From Methylomonas sp. AM2-LC (lineage in GTDB: Bacteria > Pseudomonadota > Gammaproteobacteria > Methylococcales > Methylomonadaceae): DNA of 64,000 bases. The notes beneath the pieces are model-generated. The model ran no database searches and was not told the origin of the DNA. It was given only the letters and a program-made list of their open reading frames with translations. This document shows, piece after piece, positions 36,094 through 45,416 of the stretch (position 1 is its first letter; every line of letters begins with the position of its first letter). The DNA is taken from contig NZ_CP157005.1 of assembly GCF_039904985.1 (NCBI RefSeq), positions 2,790,001 through 2,854,000 on the forward strand, given 5' to 3'. A program made the position numbers and the translations under genes.

Positions 36094-36768
36094 TTATTCT
36101 TTAGCATTCCTCTCCAATAAATAACCCAATCCCCGCACGGTTCTTATGCTGATTCCTATTGGTTCTAGCCGTTTACGTAGTCTATGTACATAAACTTCAA
36201 TGGCGTTGTCGGTCAGGTCGGCAGATTCCATGGAAAGCCACTGGGCAATACTATTTTTATTAACGACTCGTCCAATTTGTAACATTAGGATTTCAAGTAC
36301 CCCATACTCACGCATTGGCAAAAACAATGGCTCCTCATCGACGCTGATTTGATGGTTGAGGGTGTCAAGCACAAGCGGACCGAGTATGACAGTATGATTA
36401 AAACCACCTTGGCTTCTGCGCAGTAATGCTCGAATTCTGGCAACCAGTTCCGAAACCTCGAAAGGCTTGGTCATATAGTCATCGGCGCCAAGTTCGAGTC
36501 CGCCCACCCGATCATAAAGTCTATCTCGTGCGGTTAGAATTAGAACTGGCACGGAGGATTTACGCGCTCGTAATTGCCGCAAAACGTCCCGACCATCAAT
36601 ATCGGGCAAACCAAGATCCAGAATTACCAAGTCGTAGGTATGCGTCCGTAGCACGCAGTCCGCATAGCCCCCAGTCACGGCTAGCGTAACAGTAAATCCA
36701 TTGTCGATGAGCATTTGAGAAAGACCATCCCCTAACACCGCATCATCCTCAACAACTAAGATTCTCAT
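36094..36768 (-). CDS. OmpR-family response regulator
   Basis: 224 residues from the ATG at 36768: a receiver domain with Asp51 (VILDLGLPD) as phosphorylation site and Lys in TKPF, then a winged-helix DNA-binding domain (about 125-222) ending in VRGLGYLL. The start at 36768 is preferred over one five codons upstream because its ATG overlaps the stop of the small upstream gene as ATGA. It pairs with the histidine kinase that follows. Confidence 0.93.
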   Translation of the reverse strand: MRILVVEDDAVLGDGLSQMLIDNGFTVTLAVTGGYADCVLRTHTYDLVILDLGLPDIDGRDVLRQLRARKSSVPVLILTARDRLYDRVGGLELGADDYMTKPFEVSELVARIRALLRRSQGGFNHTVILGPLVLDTLNHQISVDEEPLFLPMREYGVLEILMLQIGRVVNKNSIAQWLSMESADLTDNAIEVYVHRLRKRLEPIGISIRTVRGLGYLLERNAKE

Positions 36769-37010
36769 CGGCTTTTTTTGCACTCATTTCGATATTGATA
36801 ACAGTAATAAGCATAGACCAAACAAATCAATAAACTGACGATGATGCCAGAGGACAATTCCTCGCTGATCGTCAGCAACCAGCTGTGCGTATCTGCATCA
36901 AACGATAAGCTAGTCTCTTCAGGATGGATATTTACTTGCGATTTAGGCCAAGCATATATTAACCCCACCAACAACAATACTGTTTCGTAAACTTTAGTTC
37001 GATTATTCAT
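36765..37010 (-). CDS. Small membrane protein upstream of two-component system
   Basis: 81 residues with a hydrophobic segment at about 9-21 and a second at about 54-70 (GIIVSLLICLVYAYYCY), with a polar stretch between them. Its stop overlaps the start of the response regulator as ATGA, so it would be translationally coupled to the regulator. No family recognised. It could be an accessory sensor or a small regulator of the kinase; that is inference from position. Confidence 0.5.
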   Translation of the reverse strand: MNNRTKVYETVLLLVGLIYAWPKSQVNIHPEETSLSFDADTHSWLLTISEELSSGIIVSLLICLVYAYYCYQYRNECKKSR

Positions 37011-37416
37011 AACTTAAAACACCTTAAATATAACTGCATAGTTTATGCCGCTGAAACATTTTCCTAGACGTAGCATCGCAAGATGCGAGTCTTATAAGCA
37101 TCCTAACAATCGTAACTTTCAGCAACCTTACAGATAGCAAAAAAATCAGCATGTAAAGTTTGTAAAAAGAAAAGCAAGTATTATGAACAGTTTAGATTGC
37201 AGCCGAGGTGGCAGTATCCGTCAACTTATTTTTGGAATAGTATTTTTAGTTGTTTTAGGTGGGGGCTAAGTCAATAGCAATGTACTGTTATTACTTATCT
37301 ATATACTCTTGGTAATTCTGGTCATTGACGGCTTCCCTGGATTGGCATTAACCGTTGAACTGGAGGAGGGGGCATCATGCAGCCTACATAGCCACGATGT
37401 ATGGGAATCGCGACAA
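37011..37416. other. Intergenic region, possible decayed small membrane peptide
   Basis: A 28-codon plus-strand frame at 37183-37269 (MNSLDCSRGGSIRQ, then IFGIVFLVVLGGG) stops, and the same frame continues with a strongly hydrophobic VLLLLIYILLVILV. Together they recall a small membrane peptide broken by a stop, but no ribosome binding site precedes it. A decayed end of the MITE-like element (TAGCCACGATG) lies near 37390. I see nothing else. Confidence 0.3.
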
Positions 37417-37767
37417 CTACGCACGGCTTCTATCTATATGTCTTGCTGTCAGATAACCCAATGTAGCACCCCAAACTAGCATATAAATGCCATGTAATAT
37501 GATCTCAAAATTAAGCCTATAATCTTGCATATAGTAATCATAGATGTAATCGACAGCAATAATACTAACTGTTATGTACAAAGCAGTTTTAAATGTAAGC
37601 GCTTTTGCATAAAAATAACTAACGCCAAGTAATAAAAATCCGGCCAAAAATCTTATGCCTGCATGAATTGACCACATAAGATTAAGCAAAGGTACTTTAA
37701 ATACTGCCATATTAAAGAAATAGAGAAAAACAAAGCCTACAATGATAGAAACAACGAGTATTTTCAT
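37417..37767 (-). CDS. Four-helix membrane protein, unknown
   Basis: 116 residues from the ATG at 37767, preceded by GGAG; a longer frame starts 12 codons upstream. Four predicted membrane helices (about 2-20, 30-50, 57-77, 88-107). It lies 53 bp after the SulP gene on the same strand and so may be part of the SulP/carbonic anhydrase transcript. No family recognised. Confidence 0.6.
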   Translation of the reverse strand: MKILVVSIIVGFVFLYFFNMAVFKVPLLNLMWSIHAGIRFLAGFLLLGVSYFYAKALTFKTALYITVSIIAVDYIYDYYMQDYRLNFEIILHGIYMLVWGATLGYLTARHIDRSRA

Positions 37768-37819
37768 AGCATAATCTCCGTACATAAATTCATGAAGGTT
37801 CAATAAAACCTAACAAAAG

Positions 37820-39352
37820 CTAAGTTATACTATCAACTTTAAGCCCTTGTATTTCCACAGTGATACTACGGCTAGGCGCAACCAGCAAAAAGTCTGAAAT
37901 GGTTTCAAGAATATCATGATCAATGAACTGAGCTTTATTGCCATCAATTATTAATTCACTTTCATCCGATATTTCGCGCAAATATTTCCGTAACAGAGCC
38001 TTATTGAGGAAAGAGACATCTTTGTGCATGCGCAATAAGTAATGAGAACCGTGTCGAGTCAAGGTGATTGCCGAATGAAAGTTAGCCTTTAAAACAAAAA
38101 AGAATCCACTGACCAAGCCAATTGCAATACCCATCAGCAGATCGGTAATTAAAATTGCCAGCACGGTAATCACAAACGGCAAAAATTGATTCCAGCCTTT
38201 CCTGTAGAACTCTATAAACAATTTTGGTTTAGCCAGTTTATAAGCGGTTTGTAAAAGAATTGCCGCCAAACAAGCAATGGGGATAGTATTAAGTAAACTT
38301 GCGCAGAACAAAATGCTTAGCAGCAGCAACACGCCATGGATAAAGCTTGACACCCGTGTTTGCCCACCGGCATTAATATTAGCAGAGCTGCGTACAATCA
38401 CCGCTGTAATGGGCAAACCTCCAAGCATGCCGCTAATAATATTACCGAAACCTTGGGCTTTAAGTTCGCGGTTGGTGGGTGCAATACGTTTTTGCGGATC
38501 TAATTTATCTACCGCCTCCAGACTCAATAACGTTTCCAAGCTGGCTATAATCGCCAAGCTTAATGCAATACTGTATATTTTCGGATTAGTGAATAAATTG
38601 AAATTCGGCAGTTGCAGCTGGTCAATAAAACTTAATTCCGGCAATGTAACCAGATGCTTCGACCCAATAGCCCATTCTGGCACATATTGCAAAGCCCAGT
38701 AGTTATAACTGACTCCCCAGACTACTGCCATTAAAGGTCCGGGCACCATTCGTAAGATATTAATTCGTTTGATAAATTTAGTGTCCCAAACTATCAGAAT
38801 TAACAGCGCGACAACGCTAACCAACATTACAGCGGGCGTTATGCCATTCAGAGCTTGCAGCAGTTCAAAAATGCTGGATTCAGCATTTTCCTGCATGTAG
38901 CTTTCGTCCCCCTCATAACTGATGTCATAGCCGGTTGCGTGGGGTATCTGTTTAATCAGTAAAATCAATCCAATCGCGGCCAGCATGCCTTTAATCACCG
39001 ATGTGGGAAAAAAAGCGCCAATCAATCCAGCTTTCAGAGAGCCGAATATGATTTGTAAGCAACCTGCAATGACCAAACTTAATAAAAAACCACTATAACT
39101 GCCTAAAGTTTCAATTGCATTGGAATCTATCACAGTCAGTCCCGCTGCTGGTCCAGATACGCTTAATTGCGAGCCACTAGCCCATGACACCACGATGCCA
39201 CCCACGATTCCAGCAATAATTCCTGAAAACAGCGGAGCTCCAGAAGCCAAAGCTACACCAAGACACAAGGGTAATGCTACTAGAAAAACCACAATACTTG
39301 CTGATAAGTCGTTACGTAAATAGTGTATGTAATAGTGAATATTGGAGCTCAT
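37820..39352 (-). CDS. SulP-family anion transporter, probable bicarbonate carrier
   Basis: 510 residues from the ATG at 39352, which has AAGGAA upstream. A SulP membrane domain (about 10-400; LCLGVALASGAPLFSGIIAGIVGG and SVSGPAAGLTV are typical) is followed by a shortened STAS domain (about 430-500). The pairing with a beta carbonic anhydrase 22 bp upstream on the same strand suggests bicarbonate uptake with CO2 hydration, as in other SulP-carbonic anhydrase pairs. Sulfate transport cannot be excluded by sequence alone. Confidence 0.88.
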   Translation of the reverse strand: MSSNIHYYIHYLRNDLSASIVVFLVALPLCLGVALASGAPLFSGIIAGIVGGIVVSWASGSQLSVSGPAAGLTVIDSNAIETLGSYSGFLLSLVIAGCLQIIFGSLKAGLIGAFFPTSVIKGMLAAIGLILLIKQIPHATGYDISYEGDESYMQENAESSIFELLQALNGITPAVMLVSVVALLILIVWDTKFIKRINILRMVPGPLMAVVWGVSYNYWALQYVPEWAIGSKHLVTLPELSFIDQLQLPNFNLFTNPKIYSIALSLAIIASLETLLSLEAVDKLDPQKRIAPTNRELKAQGFGNIISGMLGGLPITAVIVRSSANINAGGQTRVSSFIHGVLLLLSILFCASLLNTIPIACLAAILLQTAYKLAKPKLFIEFYRKGWNQFLPFVITVLAILITDLLMGIAIGLVSGFFFVLKANFHSAITLTRHGSHYLLRMHKDVSFLNKALLRKYLREISDESELIIDGNKAQFIDHDILETISDFLLVAPSRSITVEIQGLKVDSIT

Positions 39353-39377
39353 CAAATCTATTCCTTGTTTAATTCAT

Positions 39378-40010
39378 TTAATCCGCATGTTGATAAATTT
39401 TGTTGATTGGGCTATTTTCATCCAGCTTGATCAACTCATGCAGCAAACCATTTTCTAAGCCATATACCCAGCCATGTATAGTCGGTTTATGACCATGTTT
39501 CCAAGCAAATTGAATAATTGATGTGTGCGCTAAACGGTATACCTGTTCGATAATATTCAATTCGATGAGTCGATCCAACATTTTATCGGGATTCAGTGCA
39601 ATCAAATCATCCTGATGTAAACGATACAGATCTTTAATATGCATTAGCCATTTGTTGGTGATCACTAAGCCCGATTTTTGCTTTTCCAGTGCGGCTTTAA
39701 CACCACCACAACCATAATGCCCACAGACGATAATATGTTTAACGTGAAGCACCTCGATAGCGTATTGCAATACACTCAGGCAATTAAAATCGGTATTAAT
39801 TACCTGATTGGCAATATTGCGGTGTACAAAAACTTCACCAGGCTGAGCATTAACAACCGTTTCAGCGGGTACTCTGCTATCTGAACAGCCTATCCACAAA
39901 AACTCGGGCGTTTGTTCTTTGGCAAGATTTTCAAAAAAATGAGGATCCCGGCTAATAACATCTTCCGACCAAGCTCTGTTTTCTAATAGTAATTTTTCTG
40001 GATTTAGCAT
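39378..40010 (-). CDS. Beta-class carbonic anhydrase
   Basis: 210 residues. The zinc site is Cys42, Asp44 (CSDSR), His98 and Cys101 (HYGCGG), with the Asp-Arg dyad at CSDSRVPAE. It interconverts CO2 and bicarbonate in the cytoplasm. It is the first gene of a unit with the SulP transporter (25-bp gap to the chosen SulP start). Length is close to that of the E. coli Can enzyme. Confidence 0.95.
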   Translation of the reverse strand: MLNPEKLLLENRAWSEDVISRDPHFFENLAKEQTPEFLWIGCSDSRVPAETVVNAQPGEVFVHRNIANQVINTDFNCLSVLQYAIEVLHVKHIIVCGHYGCGGVKAALEKQKSGLVITNKWLMHIKDLYRLHQDDLIALNPDKMLDRLIELNIIEQVYRLAHTSIIQFAWKHGHKPTIHGWVYGLENGLLHELIKLDENSPINKIYQHAD

Positions 40011-40620
40011 GATAGTTGTATGAATAAGTTTTAAGATACGGATTTTTCGAAGAAAAATATTACTTAATCGGTCGAACTGTACTTTTTGACAGGTGTATCA
40101 ATCGTAATTGCATTACCTGGGACAAGCCAACGGGTTAAAAAGTCTTTTTCGAACTAAGACTGCATCCTACCAATGTCACCTTTCATGTACCTTACATCGG
40201 CATAATTTATATGACAAAGGTGTCAGGTATAATTAAATTGAGTAGATTTGAATAAGTGTTAACCCCTTAACACCTTAGTCATGTGGAGATTAGCGGCTTT
40301 ACTAACAATTAAAATTTCTTATCATCTTGTTTAATAGATAAAATTATGTATAATCCGCCATGACAGATGTTAGGCTAATACAGCTATTTATAAGCATAAG
40401 TGGGTGTAAATAACTTCGTTTTTTAAATTCGCTAAGGTATTTTGCTTATGTTTTTAACACAATCAAATACGCTTGCGGTCTTGTTATTTATTTTCTTTTT
40501 ATCAAACGTTCCATCAAGTTCAGCCACTTCATACATCATTTTACCGGTAACTAGTCCAATATTTCTGCCAAACAAGGTTTTTTGGTTTTTTAACAAACTA
40601 GCAATTTTGGAGATCATATT
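40011..40620. other. Intergenic region with promoter and two opposing small frames
   Basis: 610 bases. A promoter candidate is at 40327-40354. An interrupted palindrome TGACA-AAGG-TGTCA lies near 40212. Two small frames overlap on opposite strands: 40448-40624 plus (59 residues, very hydrophobic, its stop overlapping the next ATG as ATGA) and 40432-40617 minus (61 residues, hydrophilic). Neither has a ribosome binding site; at most one can be real. Confidence 0.4.
40327..40354 (+). promoter_or_regulatory. Sigma-70 promoter candidate
   Basis: -10 TATAAT (40349-40354) is a full consensus match; -35 TTGTTT (40327-40332) matches at four of six positions, with a 16-bp spacer. It points toward the coiled-coil gene at 40621, leaving a leader of about 260 bases. 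Confidence 0.5.
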
Positions 40621-41250
40621 ATGAGTGTGTCAGAAGAAGAAATGAAAAAAGGCTTTTTCCATCAATATGCCAGTGTTCCTTTTTGGACTTACATTAGTGG
40701 AAATGCTACTGAATATAAAGGACTGAATCAGCAGCTTGAATCAGTCAAGAAAAACGAATCTGAGCAGCTTAGGTTACAGTCATCACTTGAGCAACAACAG
40801 AATCAGTTAGTCTCTCAGCAATTATTGTTACAAAATAGTTTAAAGCAAAATAATGATGATGTTGCACATATGCAAATGTTGGTAAAAGAAGCAGAAAACA
40901 ATCTAAAAGATGTTGAGTTTAATAGTCCATTCTCTATGAAGCCAAGAATACCAACCCCGGTTGATTTAGTTAAAAAAGGTATTGGCCTTATACCTTATTT
41001 CGGCCCTATATTCACTGGCTACCAAGTTTATAATTATAATCTTCAACGTAAAGAAGCAACCAATCTATTAAATATAGAAAAACAAGCTCTAACAGACATT
41101 AATGAATTTGGAAGTAATACTAAAACTTCACTCAATACGACTCTAGAAAATTTTTCACTACTTCAAAAAAAACTAGAGGCAAATGGAAAAATTTTAAAGG
41201 GTTTGCAGCAATCGCAAGTTGACTTGAAAACAAAAATCACTAAACTGTAA
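40621..41250 (+). CDS. Coiled-coil protein with central hydrophobic hinge, unknown
   Basis: 209 residues with no family I recognise. No signal peptide. A long Gln/Glu/Leu-rich coiled coil (about 35-95), a central Pro/Gly-rich hydrophobic stretch (PVDLVKKGIGLIPYFGPIFTG, about 117-137), then a second coiled coil (about 145-205). Two coiled coils around a short apolar hinge would suit membrane-bound or pore-forming proteins, but that is speculation. It has a GGAG ribosome binding site. It lies upstream of a small exported protein and a caspase-fold protein on the same strand, though 420 bp separate them. Confidence 0.7.
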   Translation: MSVSEEEMKKGFFHQYASVPFWTYISGNATEYKGLNQQLESVKKNESEQLRLQSSLEQQQNQLVSQQLLLQNSLKQNNDDVAHMQMLVKEAENNLKDVEFNSPFSMKPRIPTPVDLVKKGIGLIPYFGPIFTGYQVYNYNLQRKEATNLLNIEKQALTDINEFGSNTKTSLNTTLENFSLLQKKLEANGKILKGLQQSQVDLKTKITKL

Positions 41251-41670
41251 TTATATTAAGTTATTGAATAGCGGTTTTTTTTACTGAAATTAAAGCAATT
41301 TCAGAGCTTATGTTTATTTAAGCTTTAAAAGTACCCAACCAGCGTCCAGTTTTTATTTTTTATAGGTGGGGCTTGGTACAATCTATTTTTTACTTTTTCT
41401 ATTTAGGATTTGTTTATGCACACAGCTCTGTTTTGTCTGTTGCTGTCACTGGCGGTTATTTAGCAGTAACATTGATTGCTGTTACAGTGTCTGAACGTTT
41501 GTTTTTTCCAGGTACTGATGAACATATCGTTAGCATATGCCATAATATTAACGTCCCAATTAAACCCAATCTCTTGATAGTGTTTCCATCGAGAAATACG
41601 TCCATAGCATGACTTATGTTTTGATCTGCCGAGTTTGTTTCAGAATTTACTAACAAATGGGGGAAGTGTA
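41251..41670. other. Intergenic stretch before exported protein
   Basis: 420 bases. A weak AT-rich hairpin (TGAAATT/AATTTCA, 41285-41303) follows the coiled-coil gene. A 79-codon frame at 41373-41612 starts with TTG, has no ribosome binding site and no family match; I do not call it. Confidence 0.4.
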
Positions 41671-42138
41671 ATGTCTATATATTTAACCAAGGTATACTTT
41701 AAAAAGACCTATGTAATAGGCATTTTTGCACTTGCTTTGATTTTTCTGCTTTTACCACCCGTTTATGCGGAGTCGGAACAAGTCTCGGCAGTCATATGGA
41801 ATGTGCCACAAGACATTAGAGCGGATTTAATTACCCAGCTGGGCACGGGAACTGAACAAAAAGCCGATAGTGATTCGAAAGGTGCCGAAATTTTGGTAGT
41901 GGTTGCAGCTGTTACACTTACGGTATTAGCCAGACAAACGGTAACACTGGCTCATGATATACGCTGCGGGGGTACTGTTATCCTTGACAAGGGTGGCAAA
42001 CTGGAAGTCAGCTGCGATAAGGCACTGATACCAGGCACTACCATTATTAAGCATCGTAATGGTAAAACTGAGATTTTTCCACCCGAAGGCACCGTGCAAC
42101 AGCTTATAGACTTACTCAGTTCCATTACTAAAAAGTAA
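41671..42138 (+). CDS. Small exported protein upstream of caspase-like gene
   Basis: 155 residues from the ATG at 41671, which has GGGGAAG upstream. A signal peptide (about 10-33, cleavage near VYA-ESE), then a helical part, a hydrophobic run (about 62-80, ILVVVAAVTLTVLARQTVTL) and a beta-like C-terminal part with a possible disulfide pair (RCGGTV and VSCDKAL). No family recognised. It ends 31 bp before the caspase-fold gene and is almost certainly co-transcribed with it. Confidence 0.65.
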   Translation: MSIYLTKVYFKKTYVIGIFALALIFLLLPPVYAESEQVSAVIWNVPQDIRADLITQLGTGTEQKADSDSKGAEILVVVAAVTLTVLARQTVTLAHDIRCGGTVILDKGGKLEVSCDKALIPGTTIIKHRNGKTEIFPPEGTVQQLIDLLSSITKK

Positions 42139-42169
42139 TGAATACGGGTATTAGATAGAGTAGGCAATC

Positions 42170-43534
42170 ATGTCGATTAGAAAGCGTTTATTTTTGGTAC
42201 TGGCATTTCTATCGTTAGCTATTTTTCAACTTCAATGTCTGGCAGCGGATATTCAACCAGAGCCGCAACCCTATTATGATAACGCTTTAGGCAAGAAGAC
42301 CCTGCTGTATAGTGGTGGAAGTTATGCACTGATGATAGGCATGTCTAATTATCTTGGCGAAAACAAAGGTGGTTGGGATACGCTTAATAATGTGCCAGAA
42401 GAAACCGAGCGTCTAAGCCATACCCTCAGGAAGCACGGCTTTCAAATTATCGCAAAACCCAATTTAGATTACATCTCCCTGCAAACAGTTTTCAAAGAGT
42501 TTTTTGCCACCTACGGGCAGAATAGTGAAAACAGGCTAGTGGTTTATTATTCTGGGCATGGCTGGACTGATAAAGACAACAAGGTGGGTTATATTGTACC
42601 CATCGACGCACCTAACGAAGCAGCCAATATAACGCAGTTGCGCATAAAAGCGTTGTCCATGCCCAGCATAGTTGACCAAGTTAAGAGTTTGGTTAAAGCC
42701 AGACATGCACTGTTAATCTTTGATAGTTGTTTTTCCGGGATGATATTCAAAGATATGGGATATACAACAAGTCCAACCTTAACTAATGATGATATGACGC
42801 AATATATCCTCTCCACCGGTCATTCGCCTGTTAGGCAATTCATCACCGCTGGCGATGAAAACGATAGGTTGCCCACGGACGGTACTTTTGTCAAAGTGCT
42901 AACACAGGCCTTGGAAGGCGATTACCCGGAAATTGTGCATGGTGGCTTTTTAAGCGGTATAGAACTGGGCGATTTTCTCAAAAAAAAGTTATCCACTTAC
43001 ACTGGCAATACTCAGCATCCGCTGTCAAAACCCATTCCCAATCCTGATCTTGATAAAGGTGATATTGTTTTTCAGTTCGATCAGTTCAAGGGGGTAAATC
43101 GTTTAGAACTGGCTAAGCCAAAGACTGATAACCTGTTATTAAGCCAACCCCAGCAAATAACGCCAGCGCCAGCCCTGACTTCAAATAGCCAATTATTACC
43201 AGATGCTCCAATCTACTTTAAACCCTGCTTGGCTGATACGCATAATGTCATCGTGGCATCCTTTCCCAATTCTGCCAATAACTCTGAAGCGATTGATAAA
43301 TTGCAGATTTTCCGCAATCAATTTCCAGAGTTTAGGTTCAAGCTGTGGACCACTGTAGCTAGAGATGGTCAGAGTAACGAACAATTTGCCATTGTTGCCG
43401 GTCACGGCTTAAATCAGGTTGAAGCACAGACTTTGGTAAACCGTTTAAGAACCGCAGGCGTCGCAAAAGATGCTTATAGCACCAAACAAGAGTGGGGTGC
43501 CAGATGCATAGATGAATCCGCTAACGATGGTTGA
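42170..43534 (+). CDS. Exported caspase-fold peptidase with SPOR-like tail
   Basis: 454 residues. A signal peptide (about 1-25) and a caspase (C14) domain (about 50-280) with the catalytic His130 in VVYYSGHGW and Cys187 in IFDSCFSGM. A Pro/Gln-rich linker follows (about 300-350), then a C-terminal SPOR-like domain (about 355-445) ending in VNRLRTAGVAKDAY. Bacterial caspase-fold proteins (orthocaspases) cleave after basic residues. Export plus SPOR suggests action in the periplasm near septal peptidoglycan. The small exported protein just upstream may be partner or substrate; that is inference. Confidence 0.85.
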   Translation: MSIRKRLFLVLAFLSLAIFQLQCLAADIQPEPQPYYDNALGKKTLLYSGGSYALMIGMSNYLGENKGGWDTLNNVPEETERLSHTLRKHGFQIIAKPNLDYISLQTVFKEFFATYGQNSENRLVVYYSGHGWTDKDNKVGYIVPIDAPNEAANITQLRIKALSMPSIVDQVKSLVKARHALLIFDSCFSGMIFKDMGYTTSPTLTNDDMTQYILSTGHSPVRQFITAGDENDRLPTDGTFVKVLTQALEGDYPEIVHGGFLSGIELGDFLKKKLSTYTGNTQHPLSKPIPNPDLDKGDIVFQFDQFKGVNRLELAKPKTDNLLLSQPQQITPAPALTSNSQLLPDAPIYFKPCLADTHNVIVASFPNSANNSEAIDKLQIFRNQFPEFRFKLWTTVARDGQSNEQFAIVAGHGLNQVEAQTLVNRLRTAGVAKDAYSTKQEWGARCIDESANDG

Positions 43535-43591
43535 GCACTCAACATCAGTAACTAGTGGCAACGAGGTAAGTTGTCATTACTCACGCACCGG

Positions 43592-43690
43592 CCTCATAGG
43601 ACGCATTAGTTTCAGTGTAATTTGTCTCATGGTTGAAGGCAACAGTGTCGCAATACGGCTTCGCCTATTACGACCTATTCTGGCTTATTG
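43592..43690. repeat. Full copy of dispersed hairpin repeat (family R1)
   Basis: Starts CCTCATAGGACGCATTAG and ends GTGTCGCAATACGGCTTCG, then CCTATTACGACCTATTCTGG, like the copy at 32109. It lies between the caspase gene and the convergent msrQ. Confidence 0.75.
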
Positions 43691-43809
43691 TAAGTAATCA
43701 ATTCAATCGTGATTGATGCGCTGCACTTCGTTTAGCACATCCAACAGTTCCATCCGGCATAACGCGTAACAGCCCATTAATTTTTAATTTTCTACCAATT
43801 AAACCTAAT

Positions 43810-44445
43810 TTATTCGTCAATTACTTTCTTGCGTCCAATGGGTAGCATTAATTTACTGAATTTGCGGTTTTTATAATAATTAACCACGCGAAATAAAAGC
43901 AATAAACCAATAATTAGCATATAAAACAGCGGCTCTGCCATATTACCTTTTAATTGCCATAGAAAATGCAGCACAGCAGTGGCAGCAGCTAGATAGATAA
44001 AACGGTGCAGTTTCTTCCATTTTACGCCCAATCTTTTTTTAGCGGCGTTTGGAGAACTGATGGCCAGCAATAATAAAATCACAAAGGTAATTAATCCAAA
44101 CCACAGATAACTACTTTCCAGAATGTCGATATAGATAAGCGACCATTGACCTTGAAAATCTAATAACAGATAGGCCAGTACGTGCAGAAAGGCATAAAAA
44201 AAACTGAATAAACCAAACAATTGTCTAAAATCGGCCATACCTCGCCATTTAGTCATGCTTTGCAGGGGAGAAATAAGCAGGGTAATGCACAAAAACCGTA
44301 ACGCCCAATCACCTAAGCGGATATGTAGGGCTTGCATGGCATTAGCACCCAAATTATTGGTTAAAATATCAAACACTATACCCAGCAATGGAACCAGGCA
44401 TAAACCGATACTATAGGTTTTGAGTTGCTGTGTGGATAGTTTCAT
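43810..44445 (-). CDS. msrQ: MsrQ heme-binding membrane subunit of methionine sulfoxide reductase
   Basis: 211 residues with six membrane helices and conserved heme-ligand histidines in the helices (ALHIRLG region, FLHVLAY and LHRFIYLAAATAVLHFLW). MsrQ passes electrons from the quinone pool to periplasmic MsrP for repair of oxidised methionines. Its ATG overlaps the stop of msrP as TAATG, the usual tight coupling. Confidence 0.93.
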   Translation of the reverse strand: MKLSTQQLKTYSIGLCLVPLLGIVFDILTNNLGANAMQALHIRLGDWALRFLCITLLISPLQSMTKWRGMADFRQLFGLFSFFYAFLHVLAYLLLDFQGQWSLIYIDILESSYLWFGLITFVILLLLAISSPNAAKKRLGVKWKKLHRFIYLAAATAVLHFLWQLKGNMAEPLFYMLIIGLLLLFRVVNYYKNRKFSKLMLPIGRKKVIDE

Positions 44446-45374
44446 TAGAAAAAATGCCTTAAATCCATTGCACTATAAAGATGAGCCACCTGTTCAGCAT
44501 AGCCGTTAAACAATTCGGTTGTGCGTCGCGGTGTCCATAGTTCGTTACTTAATAAGCGTTCACTATTTTGACTCCAGCGTGGATGTGGCACGGCGGGATT
44601 AACATTGGCGTAAAACCCATACTCATTGGGTGCAAAGCGATTCCAGGTGGTTAAGGGCGCTCGTTTAAGTAACTCAATTTTTACGATGGCTTTGATACTT
44701 TTAAAACCGTATTTCCACGGCACTACCAAGCGCAAGGGAGCACCATTTTGTTTAGCCAGGCTTTTACCATACATACCGCTGGCTAGTAAGGTTAATGGAT
44801 GCATAGCTTCGTCCATGCGTAATCCCTCTTCGTAAGGCCACTGCAACATGGCATTTTTGCTCAAATTTGGCATTGCTTCGGGTTGGCTGGTAGATACCAG
44901 CCTGACAAAGTGCGCGGTAGATAAAGGTTTAACCGCTTGCAATAAATCGGCTAAAGGAAATCCTTGCCACGGCACCACCATAGACCATCCTTCCACACAG
45001 CGAAACCGATATAGGCGCTCTTGTGCTGGAAAGCGTTTTAGTAAATCTTCTAAATGAAAAACTGTCGGCTTCTCCACTTCACCACTAATTTCCACCGACC
45101 ACGGATCAATGCGCAGCGATTGCGCAAGAGTATTAACATCTTCTTTTTTAAAACTAAATTCGTAATAATTATTATAATTTTCGATGAGTTTAAGTGGGGT
45201 AGACTCCAATAGTTTCGGTTCTTTGTCACTGGCAAACAAACTTTTAAATGGGGATAAACTGCTGACTATACCCACACCAACACCCATGCTTTTAATAAAT
45301 GCACGGCGATTAACAAAAATTTCTTCATCCGTAATCTCGGTACCTGGAATTGCTTTAATTAGGTTAATAGACAT
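44445..45374 (-). CDS. msrP: MsrP periplasmic methionine sulfoxide reductase (molybdoenzyme)
   Basis: 309 residues from the ATG at 45374, chosen because GGAGG lies 7 bases upstream; an ATG two codons earlier would be too close. A Tat signal with Arg23-Arg24 (NRRAFIKSMG) leads to the sulfite-oxidase fold with the molybdenum-ligating Cys126 in FRCVEGWSMVVPW. The enzyme needs molybdopterin, which gives the modA-like gene elsewhere in the window one possible user. A 116-bp palindromic element begins 43 bp upstream. Confidence 0.95.
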   Translation of the reverse strand: MSINLIKAIPGTEITDEEIFVNRRAFIKSMGVGVGIVSSLSPFKSLFASDKEPKLLESTPLKLIENYNNYYEFSFKKEDVNTLAQSLRIDPWSVEISGEVEKPTVFHLEDLLKRFPAQERLYRFRCVEGWSMVVPWQGFPLADLLQAVKPLSTAHFVRLVSTSQPEAMPNLSKNAMLQWPYEEGLRMDEAMHPLTLLASGMYGKSLAKQNGAPLRLVVPWKYGFKSIKAIVKIELLKRAPLTTWNRFAPNEYGFYANVNPAVPHPRWSQNSERLLSNELWTPRRTTELFNGYAEQVAHLYSAMDLRHFF

Positions 45375-45416
45375 TTGCATTCCTCCGGTACTGTTTAGAC
45401 CGCTTGGATATAAGAG

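Noticed and set aside
40205..40230. TATAAT at about 40218 next to the TGACA/TGTCA palindrome
   Set aside because: No -35 element at 16-18 bp; the better promoter is at 40327-40354.
41373..41612. 79-codon frame between the coiled-coil and exported-protein genes
   Set aside because: TTG start, no ribosome binding site, no family resemblance and a composition changing from hydrophobic to irregular; more likely noncoding.
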